64,000 bases of DNA from Circinella umbellata (Eukaryota; Mucoromycota; Mucoromycetes; Mucorales; Lichtheimiaceae), in NCBI GenBank assembly GCA_025093555.1, contig JAIWNF010000087.1, positions 1-64,000 on the forward strand, in the 5' to 3' direction. The notes beneath the pieces were generated by a model. That model saw only the letters and a program-made list of their open reading frames with translations. It did no database searches and had not been told where the DNA came from. Shown here piece by piece: positions 1 to 12,512 of this stretch; within the stretch, counting starts at the first letter, position 1, and the number at the start of each line of letters is the position of its first letter. Position numbers and translations under genes: made by a program.

Positions 1-1131
1 TAGCTAGACCACACCAACAAATATTTTCATTGCTGGTTGAGATGGCTGTTTCATGCAAATCAAACACTTTCTAAAATAATTTATCACGTGTACAAAGCTA
101 CTCCTTTTCTTAAAAATTTGGACTATCGTAGGTACTATCGGATGTCAGCTAAAACCACTTTGAAGGAAGTTTTCGAATATTATTATGTATGGAATAAACT
201 ATTAAATTCTTTAATCTAACTTTCAGATTAAAATCTATTCATTTTATATGCAGTTTGTATAGAATGAACAGTTTAATAGACCATGAAATATTCTTATTAC
301 TTTTTAGTGTAATACATAATTCAGGAAGAAGTAAGTCTTGAGGATGATAAAGTGAAAAAAGCTTTATGCAGATTAAAGATACAAAGATCAGAAAATATCA
401 TTTTTTCAAATATCTAAATAAAAAGAATATAGTGAAGTTGTGTTGTTACGGCCCGTTCGGATCATTTTTAATAGAATAAAAAGAAATTATAATAAATTCC
501 GAGTTGAAGATTCAAGAGAAAAAGAAATAAAAGGGCGGTTTTATTTCCAAGAAATTCGATAGGTCAAATATGTACGTACATAGCCAGGAAAAGAGTTTAT
601 TTCAAATAAAATGAAGAGTGTGAAAGAATTGTTATTTTGCAAGGAAGAGAAGAAACTATCCTATTTATACTAAATATTTTAGTATCTATTTTTTTTTAAT
701 CCGAATCCAATTTCAAGTAAAAATGGACAAAGGTAAACTTAATTATTATTTCTTGTAAATAAAAACACTTCTGGTACTGGTTTATTTGATATAATGAGAA
801 TAGTATTTTAATAATTATAAAGTTGTTATATTGATAAAAAAAATATAAGAAATAGGAAAAGCGAAAGAGGAAAAGAGAGGAAGAGAGGAAGAGAGGAAGA
901 GAGGAAGGGATGTAACACCCAATGTTTTTTGTTTGTGTTTATGTTTTTTTGTAAATTTTTTTTTTTTTTGTAAATTTGTTTTGCTGCGATTGTATGGACT
1001 ATGTAAAGTTGTATGTATGTAAGTAATATGTAGTAATTGGGAGAGTAGATAATGAAATATTGGAGCTTAATAATTGAAAGTACATTAATGAGAAATGAGC
1101 AAATAAAATAATAAATAAAAAGAAATCACTG
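1..1131. other. intergenic, AT-rich, no gene recognised
   Basis: No convincing coding region was found. A 60-codon open frame near the start (37-219) resembles nothing I recognise. A purine-rich run made of AGAGG/GGAAG units lies at about 858-909, followed by T-rich sequence. The stretch is probably the flank or decayed end of the Crypton that follows. Confidence 0.5.
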
Positions 1132-3367
1132 TCATTCTTTATGTTGTTCTGATATTTTTTTGGTTAGTTTGTCTATACTTATTTTTAAATCGCGTCTTGT
1201 ATCTTCCAAAGCTTGTGCTGCATCAGAAAAGGAGATATGACGATCATTTGCTATTCTCTTTACTTCTTCGTAAATTATCTTCCTTCTGCTAAAGAACCTT
1301 GACTCCGTACTATTCTTTCTCCACTTTGTCTTATATTTTTCTTCAAGGCTTCGAACAGAAGGATTCCCCGCAACTCCATGGTCATATTCACGCCATACAT
1401 CAGTAACTGTACAGAACTTTCGATTTAAAGTGTACTGTGGAGGCGATGATGATGATGATGATGATGGTATAAAAGTATGGTCACTGCTATCTTGGGGCAC
1501 CTCTCTTGCTGTAGTGATCATACCTTGTTCTTGGGATTTTGCAGGAGTTCGCGATAAGTACAGTGGACTTGAAAAAACGCCATTTACAGCATCCATGACA
1601 TTTGCAAATCCTGCTTGCTGTGATGTATTCAGATTATTGATGGTGTTTTTAATACCATCAATCTCACCCGATATATCTCCGAGTGATGCTCACAGGACGT
1701 TGGTGAGATGGGGCAAGACCCGTTCAATCTGCACATTGAGCAGCTCTTCTGCTTCATTGACACTTACAAGCTGAGAAGAGAGGTTAATCTCATATTGCTT
1801 GTATAATAGGCTGTCAAATATAGCATGACTCCACAGAAAATGAGTAGGGTGCTGTTGCTTCAATACCACAGAGTCCTTAATATTTGAAAATAGTCAAGTT
1901 AGAAAAATAAATTGATAAGAGTACAATTATGTATAGTATATAAAATATAAGAGTTATTACCTGCAAGAAGACAATGCGTAAATACTTCAAAAGTACTAAA
2001 AAATTTGGACCAGCCAAATCTTTTTGTACGGCACCACGTTCAAACATAGTTTCCCAATATTCTATCTTGGGAAAAATGAGTCTTTGCAACTCCTGTGGTG
2101 GGTCTATTGCTGAATGTGGCAACCAGAAAGCACCAGCTTTTTGCGAGTAAAAGCCACCTAACGCACGCATAGCTTGCTTTGGCAAGCTTGTCAGGTAGCA
2201 CCCTACCATTCTATCAGAGCCCCATCTCCCAATCCGCCGTTGCTCATTGTCAGGAACGTCTTGGTCCGCAATCGCACGAAGAGCACTTCCTCGATTAATA
2301 TGTGTTATTTTGCTTGAGTTTACACCAACAGCATTCAGAGCTTCCATATACCCATCCCGCTGAGTATTATATGTTATAGGTTTGGTACGATCAGATCCTT
2401 TCAGAACATGGATGGCGTACCAATTTTGACGTGTCATGAACTCAGGGAATGGTTCATTTTCCATGTGCCATCTGCAAAAAAAATGGAACGCCATAGCGCC
2501 TAATGGACACACCTCCACACTACGGTGTCGTATGGCAGCACCATACTCCAATCGCCCATGTTGATTTGTTTTGCCTTTGTTCATTGTAATCACAAGTGAG
2601 ATACATCTGGATGGTCCTTCATCAGCAAGTTCGGTCGAAAACAGATCAGGCAATTGCATCATACGCTTCGTTTCGCCACGACCAAGGATAGCATGACCCA
2701 ACAAGAAGTCCAATCGGTTACGTAGATGATGTGCTGTGTTACGATTGAATTGGTATCAAGAAATAAGTCTCAATTCATCTAGAGTGTATCCATCGTTGAG
2801 ACTATTGGTACCACGATCTTCATATTCAACTCTTCGTCTAATTGCATTTTCTCGATCGTAGTCGCTAAGAAGGTTCTTGACAAGAGTACCACGAGCTGGT
2901 AGATTTTTGTTGCCAAGGACAGCTGCTTGAACAGTCTGTAATGCTCCAACGGCCTTGGCATATCCTGCTAAGGATTCTTTTCCCAATCACTTAGCTTTAC
3001 CATCTGGCAATTCGGATCTCTTGTTTTTTATATTGCCAGTTCTTGATACTTCTCTTAAGAAAGCAACAAGTTTGGCTTCACTGACGGTGTTTCCATCTTC
3101 AAATTCTTGTTTGGAACACCACTCCTACATTATTACATCATAAAAAAAATATCATAGAAAAATGCATAAATTATCAAGTAATAAATTTTTTTATATTAAA
3201 ATAACAATCAGAGAAAAACTATAACGAACCTCCCAGTGAGCTTGACGCAATTTATATAAATTTTTTGTATTCAAAGACAAACTTCCAAGGTGCTTCTCCA
3301 TAGCCTCCTTGACCTCATTTTCAAGATATGATTGATTACGATTGTTGATAGTTGAAGATGAAGACAT
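1132..3367 (-). pseudogene. Crypton-type tyrosine recombinase (NDC10_II + GCR1_C), decayed
   Basis: Reading on the minus strand from an ATG at 3367, an N-terminal segment is joined to the body by an intron (about 3231 to 3131). A second intron (about 1962 to 1879) precedes the C-terminal part. The body carries the tyrosine-recombinase pattern seen in fungal Cryptons: an Arg in GRGETKR, an H-x-x-R in THINRG and a Tyr in VGCYLT. The C-terminal part has the GCR1_C-like pattern (VWREYDHG, then WR and FSRR). Family knowledge: such proteins cut and join DNA through a phosphotyrosine intermediate, so Cryptons lack long terminal repeats. The frame is interrupted by three in-frame TGA codons, at 2987-2989, 2756-2758 and 1690-1692. 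No element ends were located. The copy is inferred to be dead. Confidence 0.8.
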
Positions 3368-3400
3368 GATAACTTTAATTGAAGTAAGTAAATAATACAA

Positions 3401-3610
3401 GAAAAAAGCCCAAAAAAAAATAAAACTTTATTTTAATAATTCTTTATACATTGATAATTGAGTGGGGTTTATCAAATATAAGACCCACATTGAAAAATAC
3501 CACAGGTATTTTCAGGGGTTTCTATGTCGCCACTGCAAAATACCATATAATTTTTCAGTCCCAAGCCAAAATTAATTCAAGACCCAATCTTAATTTTTCA
3601 GACCCAAACC
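3401..3610. other. spacer between two decayed transposons
   Basis: Short AT-rich spacer with repeated GACCCA and TTTTCAG words (about 3480-3610). It may hold the 3' end of the EnSpm element. I could not identify a CACTA-type terminus with confidence. Confidence 0.35.
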
Positions 3611-6600
3611 CTAAATACTGTTGATATCCCCGAGCTGAATGTCACCTGGGATCATTTCAGAAAAAACTAAGTAATAGTGACCATCATGCAATGAGGATTT
3701 AAGCAATCCAGCATTGGTCTTTACGTTATTAGCATGTGTTACGTAAAGCTTATCCGAAGTACTTATATTTCTACTTGTCTGAAAACCAAATGGGACGCCC
3801 TTTCTTGTTCATCGCGAGCCATATTCTGTCATCCTAATATTGCCATAAACTTTCAGCAAGCAAGGGGATGTTCAATGCCTAAATTATAAAAAAGGTAAAT
3901 AATCTATTTATATATGTGTATGTATTGCATTAAGTTCTATGAAATCGTACCCTCATAAGCGTGTGTAAAAACTAGTAGAATGTCTCCAAAAAACACTCCT
4001 GAACCAGATGTGGTTGGCAGTATTAATTTGACTAGGGTATCCAGTTTTTTGGCGGTACTTGGGTATTCTTGGCAATGGAATATCATATCACCTTTGAGAA
4101 GTCGTTTTCCGACACGAATGTTGTTGTCTAAGATACTGCGAAGTACTCGATCATCGCGAAACTGAAAATGCCAGTAGTTTGTTAAGTATTCGACCAGATT
4201 ATATTTTGCATTATAATCAGTGACACTTGCAATATTGTGATCCCATAGCATCATTTCTTCATATTCTTCATCCTCATCAGGTACAATATATTGACTTAAT
4301 GGGAGCTCTCCTATTAGGTCATCGCTCTTATACACGCGCTCAAAGTTATGCATGATTAGTTGACGTTTTATTATCTTGGCAGCATTAGCTCTAGGTCGGA
4401 CATGAAGTTTTATATGGCGTTTGAAAAACCCTATATTGTGCAAATAGATAGTAAGTATATAGTCAATAGTGTAGCAATGGGGTATTGAGTAATAATATAC
4501 TAACCAATTGCATGCTCTGCAAATCATGTACTGTAACCATGCAAGGGGCCAAGCTTTTCAATAATGTCCCGGAAGTAACGAAGTAAGTGAAAATTCACTG
4601 TATATAAATTGTGATCCATTTTATTCTTCATGTGTAGGTGCCAGGCATGCAAGTGTCTAAATGTAATCAAATCTTGGACTAATTTTTATTGAAGTTAAAT
4701 AACAAGATAGAAAAAGTTACACTTACTTTTTTATGTTAGTGTGATCTTCTCTGTCGATTTCCCATTGTAAGGACAAGGTACATCCTATTACAAGAGACAT
4801 TAAGGCTTGGACCTGATGTGAATCTCGACCATTTTCTTCTACTAGCTGCTCAAACACAAGTGTTGGGACTATTATCTGAAGGAACATAATCCAGTCAACG
4901 GAACGCATAAGGCCTGCCTTTTTCGAAACGTCTATCAATGAAATAAGTATGTTAATAAAAGTTGATAAATTAATTTATCATACAGGTACATATAAAAAAA
5001 TGTGTACATACCTCTGAATGCTCCTTCAAAAATTCTAGATGGCATTGTCGATCCTGAATCAACAATAGCCCTACCTATATTTGAACAGAGTCTGTTGTAA
5101 AGTTTAATGGTCGAATTCACGTCTGTTGCAAAGTTTCTGGTTATCATATCCCATAGCTTTCTGGTAACGTTGGCTCCAATGCAATGCATTTCATCCAACC
5201 CAAAAAAGCTGTAGCCATGGAATGCCTTTAACTGGCCGAACAGAGTTGCCCTTTTGATACCAAAGTCCTATATTATAATACAAGCAAAAAAGGTCAGTAA
5301 ATGAAAAAGGTTAATTATTCGTTAATGTTATTTAAACTTACTGGTATTCCTCATACAAACTCATCATCTGTTCTTGGCTCGGACATGGCGATTGTTCCAG
5401 GGTAGTAACGACCACATCCTTTACCTGCGGGACTGATTTCAGAAGTTGTTTTGATGCGGCATTGCCTACATCCATACAGAGAATTATTTCCCATATCGTG
5501 CACAATCTCCTGGCATCCTATCAAATCCCCCGAAGCTAGCAGTAAGTGTACCTTTACATGAATTGGGCCACCTTTACAATATATATTCATGCCAGCATTC
5601 TCAAGAACAAAAAGCTCTCTCAAAAGTGGTGTGAGGAAGCTATATATGTTGCCTGTATGATCTGCGGGAATGATTGCCACTTGCATCATGTGTTTGTTTT
5701 GTATCTATATTATTAAAGGTATATATAAGTTTTAATAATAGTGATATTTTTTTATAAAGAGTTTTTAGTCACTGATAGTTACCTTTCTTTTGGTGATAGA
5801 CTCAATAATACGAGATGTACGATAGTCATTCTCGAATTTCCACTCCCTTGAATGGTGTGAAACCATCAACAAATAAAGATACTGCAAGAGATAAGTTTGT
5901 TTCTGTTTGGTTTTGGAAAAGGTGGGCTTTCAGTGTTCTGTACACAGTACCATCGGTTATATCTGTAAGCACTTCTTTCCTGGTTCCAATGGTTGCAAAG
6001 TTACTGTATTGAGGATAGACGTACGGATATCGCTGTCTGCAATCATATATGCCAGCTGTCGTCTAAGTGGAAAGTATGACATAGATGCAACTGGTTTTCC
6101 ACTGAAAAGAAATTGTTCTTTTCCACATGAGCAATCATCCATCGAATTTGGTGGGAAGAGTCGACAATGACCTGGACAAATGCAGTACTCCGTTTCTTGC
6201 AGGTCGAACATTTTTTCTAAACGTGCTTCACTTTTTGCTGGCGAAAACAATGGCTTCCTGTCTATATATATTTCAAGTAAGTTAAATAACATCCTATGTA
6301 AAGTGAGTTGACGAATCTTAAACAAACGATTCTTACCAAAACTATCATCCACAATCCATTCGTTCAACAGTGATAATAACGATGTGTAGGCATCACGGCT
6401 GACGTTATGTTCTTGGATCCAGCTGTACAGTTCAAAGCTCTTTTTCTCGTGTTTGTCAAGTGGGACAGTTCCCTGGACCATCTCTTCAAAAGGAATGCCA
6501 GTACAGAGCAGAGGATCTTTATCCCAGGGATCAACATAAAGACCTTCTTCTTCATCAACATACACTTGATCCATTCCCTCAACAGCTACGGCCTCTTGTC

Positions 6601-8052
6601 CTGGTGCATTTCCTTGACCATTGTCATCTTCATTGTCGCTATGATTATTATAGTTATCATCCGTTGCAAAATCATCATCGTCGGTCATATGATCATCATC
6701 ATTATCATCACAGTTGTCTGCGTATGGTTGCTGTGCAAGAGCAGGCGGACTGTTCCCGAAATCGTACTCGATCATATCATCGTCATACATATCTTGGTCA
6801 AGTGCTCCTTGAGCCATGTTTAGGGATCTTAGTACAATCTGGATTTATAAACCGATCCGTTTTTCATACGGATTGGATCGGATTCGGATTGTGTCTCAAC
6901 CGATTCAGATCGGATTTGGATCGTAATTCTACAATCCGGATTGTAAACGGATTGAGATTTATGGATCCGTCGGATTTTTCTGATCCGTCATTATAATTAT
7001 AGAGCAATGGATCAAAGTTTTAACAATGCTGTGGTAAGGTATATATATATATATATTCAAATAAAGAAGAGAGTAAGTTTTTGTATACTATTATATACTT
7101 GAATAGAGCAGTTGAAAAGAAAAGTAGTAATGGCTTTAATATAGAAAAGAAATATCTGAAAAGAAAGAAACAAAAATTGATAAAGAGAATTATGAACTTT
7201 TATTGGTTGTAAACAGAAAAGGTAAAACTTATACCTCTTTTTTTTTTCAGCACACTACTCGCCCCCACAAAAAAAAATCCACCATAATTTTTTTTTTCAC
7301 TATAAACTTTTTTATCACTATAACTTTTTTTTTCCTACTATAACTTTCCCACTATAATTTTTTTTCAACTATAACTTTCTTTTCCATTGTAACTTCTTTT
7401 TTCCCATTATAACTTTTATTACTACAATTCTTTTTTTATTATAACTTATTTATTTCCTATTATGTTTTTCAAACCAAATAATAAAATCATCTAAAAATAA
7501 TGCACCTTTGTTACCAATATTTTAATTTTCTTAAACGATCTCAAACGACTACCATACACCATCTTGTAAAATACCTTTTCTCATGAAAAAATACTGTGAC
7601 ATCTACTATATAGCCTAAATTTTCATCTAATTGATCCTTTTGCATTACGGATTACGGATTCAATCCGGATTTTTACAAAACGGATTCGGATTGCAATTTT
7701 CTAATCCATGGACAATCCGAATTTCCGAAAATCCGATCCGTTTCAAAACGGATCGGATTCGAAATGGTGCCAATCCGATCCGGATCGGTCTACTAAGAAC
7801 CCTAGCCATGTTCATAGCACTGGGATCCATGTCAAATGCATCAGAGAGCACTTCAGGGTCCTCGTTCATAGGCATGTATTACTGAATTTCGCCATCTAAA
7901 TATGTATTGTAAATATATAAGAACAACTAACCATAATATAATTTCACCAAGTTATATTTACATACCGCATGCTGCAACATGTGCATTATATCGCGTTTTC
8001 AGCTGATCGACACCGCACATCATACAGGTAATAAGTTTGGGATTAGGCATAA
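3611..8052 (-). pseudogene. EnSpm/CACTA-type transposase (tnp2 family), decayed and split by a MITE
   Basis: A multi-exon transposase gene on the minus strand. The likely start at 8052 opens a short exon with a C2HC-type zinc-finger pattern (CMMCGV...H...C). An acidic D/N-rich region follows, then a Cys-rich segment with CICPGHC and CSCG. Later blocks are typical of tnp2-family transposases: LFVDGFTPF, an IIPADHTGNIYSFLTPLLREL block, GCRQC, MDEMHCIGANV, and a C-terminal block ending in GDINSI with the stop at 3611-3613. These families catalyse cut-and-paste transposition. Decay is visible as a frameshift near 5840 (between the FTPFKG and TIVHLVL blocks), a stop near 7880, and a 984-bp insertion at 6821-7804. 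Removing the insertion with one copy of its target duplication rejoins the frame. The gene diverges from the plus-strand gene at 8965. Confidence 0.75.
6821..7804. mobile_element. hAT-like non-autonomous element (MITE) inside the EnSpm transposase gene
   Basis: The element is bounded by an exact 8-bp direct repeat, GCCATGTT, at 6813-6820 and 7805-7812. Its ends are inverted: TAGGGATCTTAGTA at the left and the complement TACTAAGAACCCTA at the right (13 of 14 match). The terminal ~190 bp on each side are packed with CGGAT/ATCCG words (for example CGGATTGGATCGGATTCGG), and the core is T-rich with degenerate CACTATAACTTTTTT repeats at about 7300-7455. An 8-bp target duplication plus YAGGG ends are standard for hAT elements. 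No transposase is encoded, so it would depend on a helper in trans. Confidence 0.85.
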
Positions 8053-8220
8053 TTTGTTTTATAAAAAAAGTAGTTGAAGTTATTATATCAAACCAAGTAT
8101 CATAAAAAGTGGTTCCTTTTATAGGCTCAGGATGTTTCAACTTTGATAATTATAATATGTTATACAATCTTAAACAAAAATAACTAATAGAATAATTGGT
8201 TTCTCATCATCGAAAAGTAT

Positions 8221-8880
8221 GGAGTGATTACTAATATTATTATTTCATTTACTTCTCAATACGATGTGGATGGTAATGTTCAATACTTATTATGGCTTGC
8301 ATGAAATGACGCGTCAAACGGTGGGAATATGGAATGGTTACTAGTATTAATAATTTACTTCTTAATACGATGTGGATGGTAATGTTCGATACTTATTATG
8401 GCTTGCATGAAATGACGCGTCGAATGGTGGGAATATGGAATGGTTACTAGTATTAATAATTTACTTCTTAATATGATGTGGATGGTAAGGTTCGATACTT
8501 ATTATGGCTTGCATGAAATGACGCGTCGAACGGTGGGAATATGGAATGGTTACTAGTATTAATAACTTACTTCTTAATACAATGTGGATGGTAATGTTCG
8601 ATACTTATTATGGTTTGCATGAAATGCCGCGTCGAACGGTGGGAATATGGAATGGTTACCAGTATAATTAATTTACAAATTAGCACGAGTTGGATGGTAA
8701 TATATGGTGCTAATTAGTGGTTTGCATGAAATGACGTGATCAAATGGTGGGAATATGGAATAATTACTAGTATTATTATTTTACAGATTAGCACGATTAG
8801 CCATATGGGATATGGTAATATTTGGTACTAATTAGTGGTTTGCATGAAATGGGGCGTTCAAAAAGTATAAATATGGAAAT
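8221..8880. repeat. tandem array, about six copies of a 106-118-bp unit
   Basis: Copies start at about 8221, 8331, 8437, 8543, 8649 and 8757, with the last ending near 8880. Four of the spacings are 106 bp or close to it, and the outer ones are 110-118 bp. Each unit contains GGAATGGTTACTAGTATT, a GATGTGGATGGTAATGTT block, GCTTGCATGAAATGACGCGT and GGTGGGAATAT. The central copies are almost identical; the rightmost two are diverged. The array sits exactly between the divergent starts of the tnp2 transposase (8052) and the plus-strand gene (8965). It is therefore either a subterminal/promoter repeat of one element or a local minisatellite. Confidence 0.9.
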
Positions 8881-8964
8881 GGCAACAACATTTAATTCTG
8901 AATCTTTAATACATCAAAACAACTACTTTCAACCCCCCTCATTTTTTATTTCAATTACTTTCCA

Positions 8965-10721
8965 ATGAACAATAATCACCAACTACCTTTAACAACCATT
9001 GAGCTGGTGGTCCAAATGGTTTTCCAATTAAACAACACCATTCAGGAAAACACTCGTGTTATCAATCAGCGATTTGATCAAGTGGATGAGCGACTCACAA
9101 GAATGGAAGATATGTTGCAAATAGGAACCGTTGAACAACAACATTCGCCTTCTCCTTCGCCACCACCACTTTCTATAATGATCGACCAAGAGGTCATGAT
9201 TCCAACTCCGTTTGATCATACTCAACACATACCCTCGGGCGAATATCATCCTCCCTGAGTGGTACTTACTACTGATGAGGAACACTGGTTGACAAACCGG
9301 GCCACTGCTTACAGACCTCCCGCTCTTCGTGCCATCACCAACAATGTCATCCCCAAGCCGCCATCGTAAGGAAAGCCTAAGATTATCAAGCATTTTATCA
9401 ATAACCCCGGAAACATCGGTCATCCAGATGATGCTCAGGTTTATGAGATGTTGAGAGCGGAGGCTATCGCCACAAGCATGCTAAGGAGCAAATCCCATCC
9501 ACTTACCAAAGACTTGGAACCACATAGATAAAATGCCGAAAGGCAGAGATCAGTTTGTTCGAGTACAAGGTGTACTGGATGTTTAGGCTTCCAATGCATT
9601 TATGCGAGGATCACTGGGTAGCCAGCTTTCTTTTAAGAAAGGCGGTTACCATACGTGAGGCTAGGGAGTAAGTGTTTTTTTTTTATTAAACAATGTTTTT
9701 GATTTTAACATTAGAATGATATTACCAGTTACTGATAAGTTTTTTTTATAAAACCGTCTTTTTATTAGAGCACCATCTAGTACAAGCCTTGTAACTCAAA
9801 CAATATATGTATATTTATATATAGCTATTTGTATTTATCAACATCAAATTCTAACATAGAAAATATATTAGGAGTATGGACACGACGTCCGTCATAAGTG
9901 GCGTCATAGGCCAAGCTGCTGGTTCACCTGGACCATCTTCGAGCTTCCGGTCAGTGACAGCAGCAATGTCAATGTAAGTAAGCTTATTTAATTGTATAAT
10001 AAATTATGTCATATATCTAAAGAGGACATTTTATAAAATAGTGACTCGGTGGCTCAAAATACGTCCGGTAGAAGGTAACATACAGTTTCAATTTATTACA
10101 AATGTGTTACATTATGCCTATCATATTCCATCAAATTTTAATTCTTACAATGATTATCTTTAGCTCTGCTGCCCATGCCCTGCAACAGTCGATGCCATTG
10201 TAAGTTACGAATAAACATGCGACATATTCTTTTATTATATTATTCAGATGCTAATAAGGGTCATTTTTTTTTAGGGTTTCTGTCTTTTCAGTAAGACCAC
10301 CATTATCTGCCACCCCCCTACAATCACAACAACCACAATCACAACACCACAACCACAACCACAACAACCACAACCACAACCACAACAACCACAACCACAA
10401 CCACAACCACAACAACCACAACCACAACAACCACCCACACCGAGACTCCGTCCCCACCCCACCTCACCACAACAACAACCATCATCATCCCACCAACCCC
10501 TGGAGGGCATACTTGATCCCTGCATGCCCTCTTTACACGCCACCTTTAACACCAACCATGACAACAGCACATCGCAATTCTGGCAAAACACCTTCGAGGA
10601 TTGCGGTGTGTTTATTCCTTCCACCCGCTCAAATTCTGCACTCTCCCCTTCATCATCATCAACTACAGAACAACGCGCTGGTCGCAAAAAGAAGGGGAGA
10701 GTAACATCTACTAGAAAATAG
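8965..10721 (+). pseudogene. hypothetical coiled-coil and P/Q-rich protein, divergent from the tnp2 transposase, decayed
   Basis: The first exon opens at an ATG at 8965. It encodes a heptad-like segment (roughly residues 10-55, with QNEN- and RMED-type helices) followed by a Ser/Pro stretch. The reading then hits a TGA at 9256-9258, but recognisably coding sequence continues (TTDEEHWLTNRATAYRPPA) to further stops. Small exons follow at about 9873-9975, 10042-10075 and 10163-10200. The last exon (about 10274-10721) encodes a run of PQ/QQP repeats from a CCACAA array (10320-10435), an acidic tail and a final basic KKKGR segment. The family is not recognised. Its position suggests the second gene of an EnSpm-like element, by analogy with TnpA-type accessory proteins; this is inference only. 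Confidence 0.4.
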
Positions 10722-11047
10722 TTTTTTTTTTGGCATATCATTGTTTTTTTTTTATATCTGTAATGAAGTTTAATAAACATATATCAAACATACATATTTA
10801 TATATTAATTTTAATTGGGTCTCCTTGGTACACAAACTTCTGCAAACTTTAATATACAAACTATCTATAAGAGGAAATCTCTGCGCTGAGAAAGAATTCT
10901 ATTTCCCAGATGTGCCAAATGTGCCAAATGTGCCAAATGTGCCAAAGGTTTCCCATGGTGTTGAAGCGTTCAGTGTGTGATTGAAGTACTTCGTATAAAG
11001 ATATAAAATAAAGAAGAAATAATACACTATGTCGTTGTATTTGAGTA
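10722..11047. other. intergenic spacer with a 9-bp minisatellite
   Basis: AT-rich spacer up to the MULE target duplication at 11048. No gene seen. It includes four head-to-tail copies of ATGTGCCAA at 10910-10945. Confidence 0.6.
10910..10945. repeat. (ATGTGCCAA)x4 minisatellite
   Basis: Four exact tandem copies of a 9-bp unit, seen directly. Confidence 0.9.
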
Positions 11048-11055
11048 ATAAATTA

Positions 11056-11830
11056 GGGTAGTGCTACCTGTGCGATTTTTTTTTCTTAGCGGTGCGATTT
11101 TTTTCTCGCGGGTGTTTAATTGTAGTGGTACAGCACAAACAGCCATAGCCAATCCTCTAGTGATATTACCAGTACGACTTCTCTTACTAAACGTACTTCA
11201 TTAAGAAACTTTTTTAAAAAAATTACAAGTGCTTATCCGTGCGATTTTTTTTTTCTGAGCGTAAAATATGAGAAAAAGCTGTGCGATTTTTTTTTACTTC
11301 TAAATGCCATAGCTAACAGTTTATTTGATAATGTAAAAGTAGCCTACCAAAATATATAATATAAAAGCTTATTGATTATTACTGGCCATTAGCACCAACT
11401 TGCTCGCATATTATACACAAAAAACAGATAATGCACTTGGATTATTTGATTAAAAACGGCTTTATTGGTAGTGCGGTGCGATTTTTTATTTTTTCAAAAA
11501 AAATTACAAGTGCTTATCCGTGCGATTTTTTTTGTCTGGGCGTAAAATATGAGAAAAAGCTGTGCGATTTTTTTTTACTTCTAAATGTCATAGCTAACAG
11601 TTTATTTGATAATGTAAAAGTAGTCTACCAAAATATATAATATAAAAGCTTATTGATTATTACTGGCCATTAGCACCAACTTGCTCGTATATTATACACA
11701 AAAAACAGATAATGCACTTGGATTATGTGATTAAAAACGGCTATATTGGTAGTACGGTGCGATTTTTTATTTTTTTAAAAAAAAATTACAAGTGCTTATC
11801 CGTGCGATTTTTTTGTCTGAGCGTGAGAAA
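11056..11830. repeat. left composite terminal inverted repeat of the MULE
   Basis: A unique outer ~150 bp is followed by tandem copies of a 281-bp unit. One landmark, AATGCACTTGGATTAT, occurs at 11430 and again 281 bp later. The motif GTGCGATTTTTT or a close form occurs about nine times (near 11072, 11092, 11241, 11281, 11477, 11519, 11560, 11757 and 11801). The same blocks occur in reverse orientation in the right repeat. Similarity breaks off at about 11830. The short ORFs in these repeats (encoding MHLDYLIKNG...) are by-products of the repeat. Confidence 0.85.
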
Positions 11831-12512
11831 TGATCTTCATGATCACACGAATTTCCCCCAGCACCACCCGTTATATGTTCTATCCGACTGGCCTCTTAAT
11901 TGGTTACCGGAACGATAAGCTAATGAACAACAAAACTTCACAGAATTAAAGCATCTAATCATTTGACATTTCGATAATTGTTTTTTTTATCTTATCAGAG
12001 CTAATAACATGATTTCAATATGACAGTAATATATTAGTATAGTATTTGGCTTTCTCGGAAAATAGCTACATTATTGTAGCACATTTACGAAATTTATGAA
12101 GCAGTGAATTAAAATGTTATCACTTTTATTGAAAGTATTGCTAATGAGCATATAATATAAAACAATATGTATCAGTTACATTATTAGAGGTAATGATAGA
12201 TGGATTTGTGAATGATTAGTATAACTTTGGTTTATGTAAATAAATTAAAAAGAGCGCCGAAAACCGGCTACAAAATATCTAGCTATTATCTATCGAAATC
12301 ATACATTGTGCTTATAACTGCGTTCATGCTTGATGACTTTCTGATCCGTTATCATACACGATAGAATTATCGTAGCAGGTTTTCTTCCGTAAGTTCCGGA
12401 TACATCCAAACTATTTATATGGAGCGAAATTTGTAGCATATTATCATACTTTGTATTTTTTTCATTATATTAAACATATAGTTCAATTTATTATCTGTAT
12501 ATCATCATTCAA

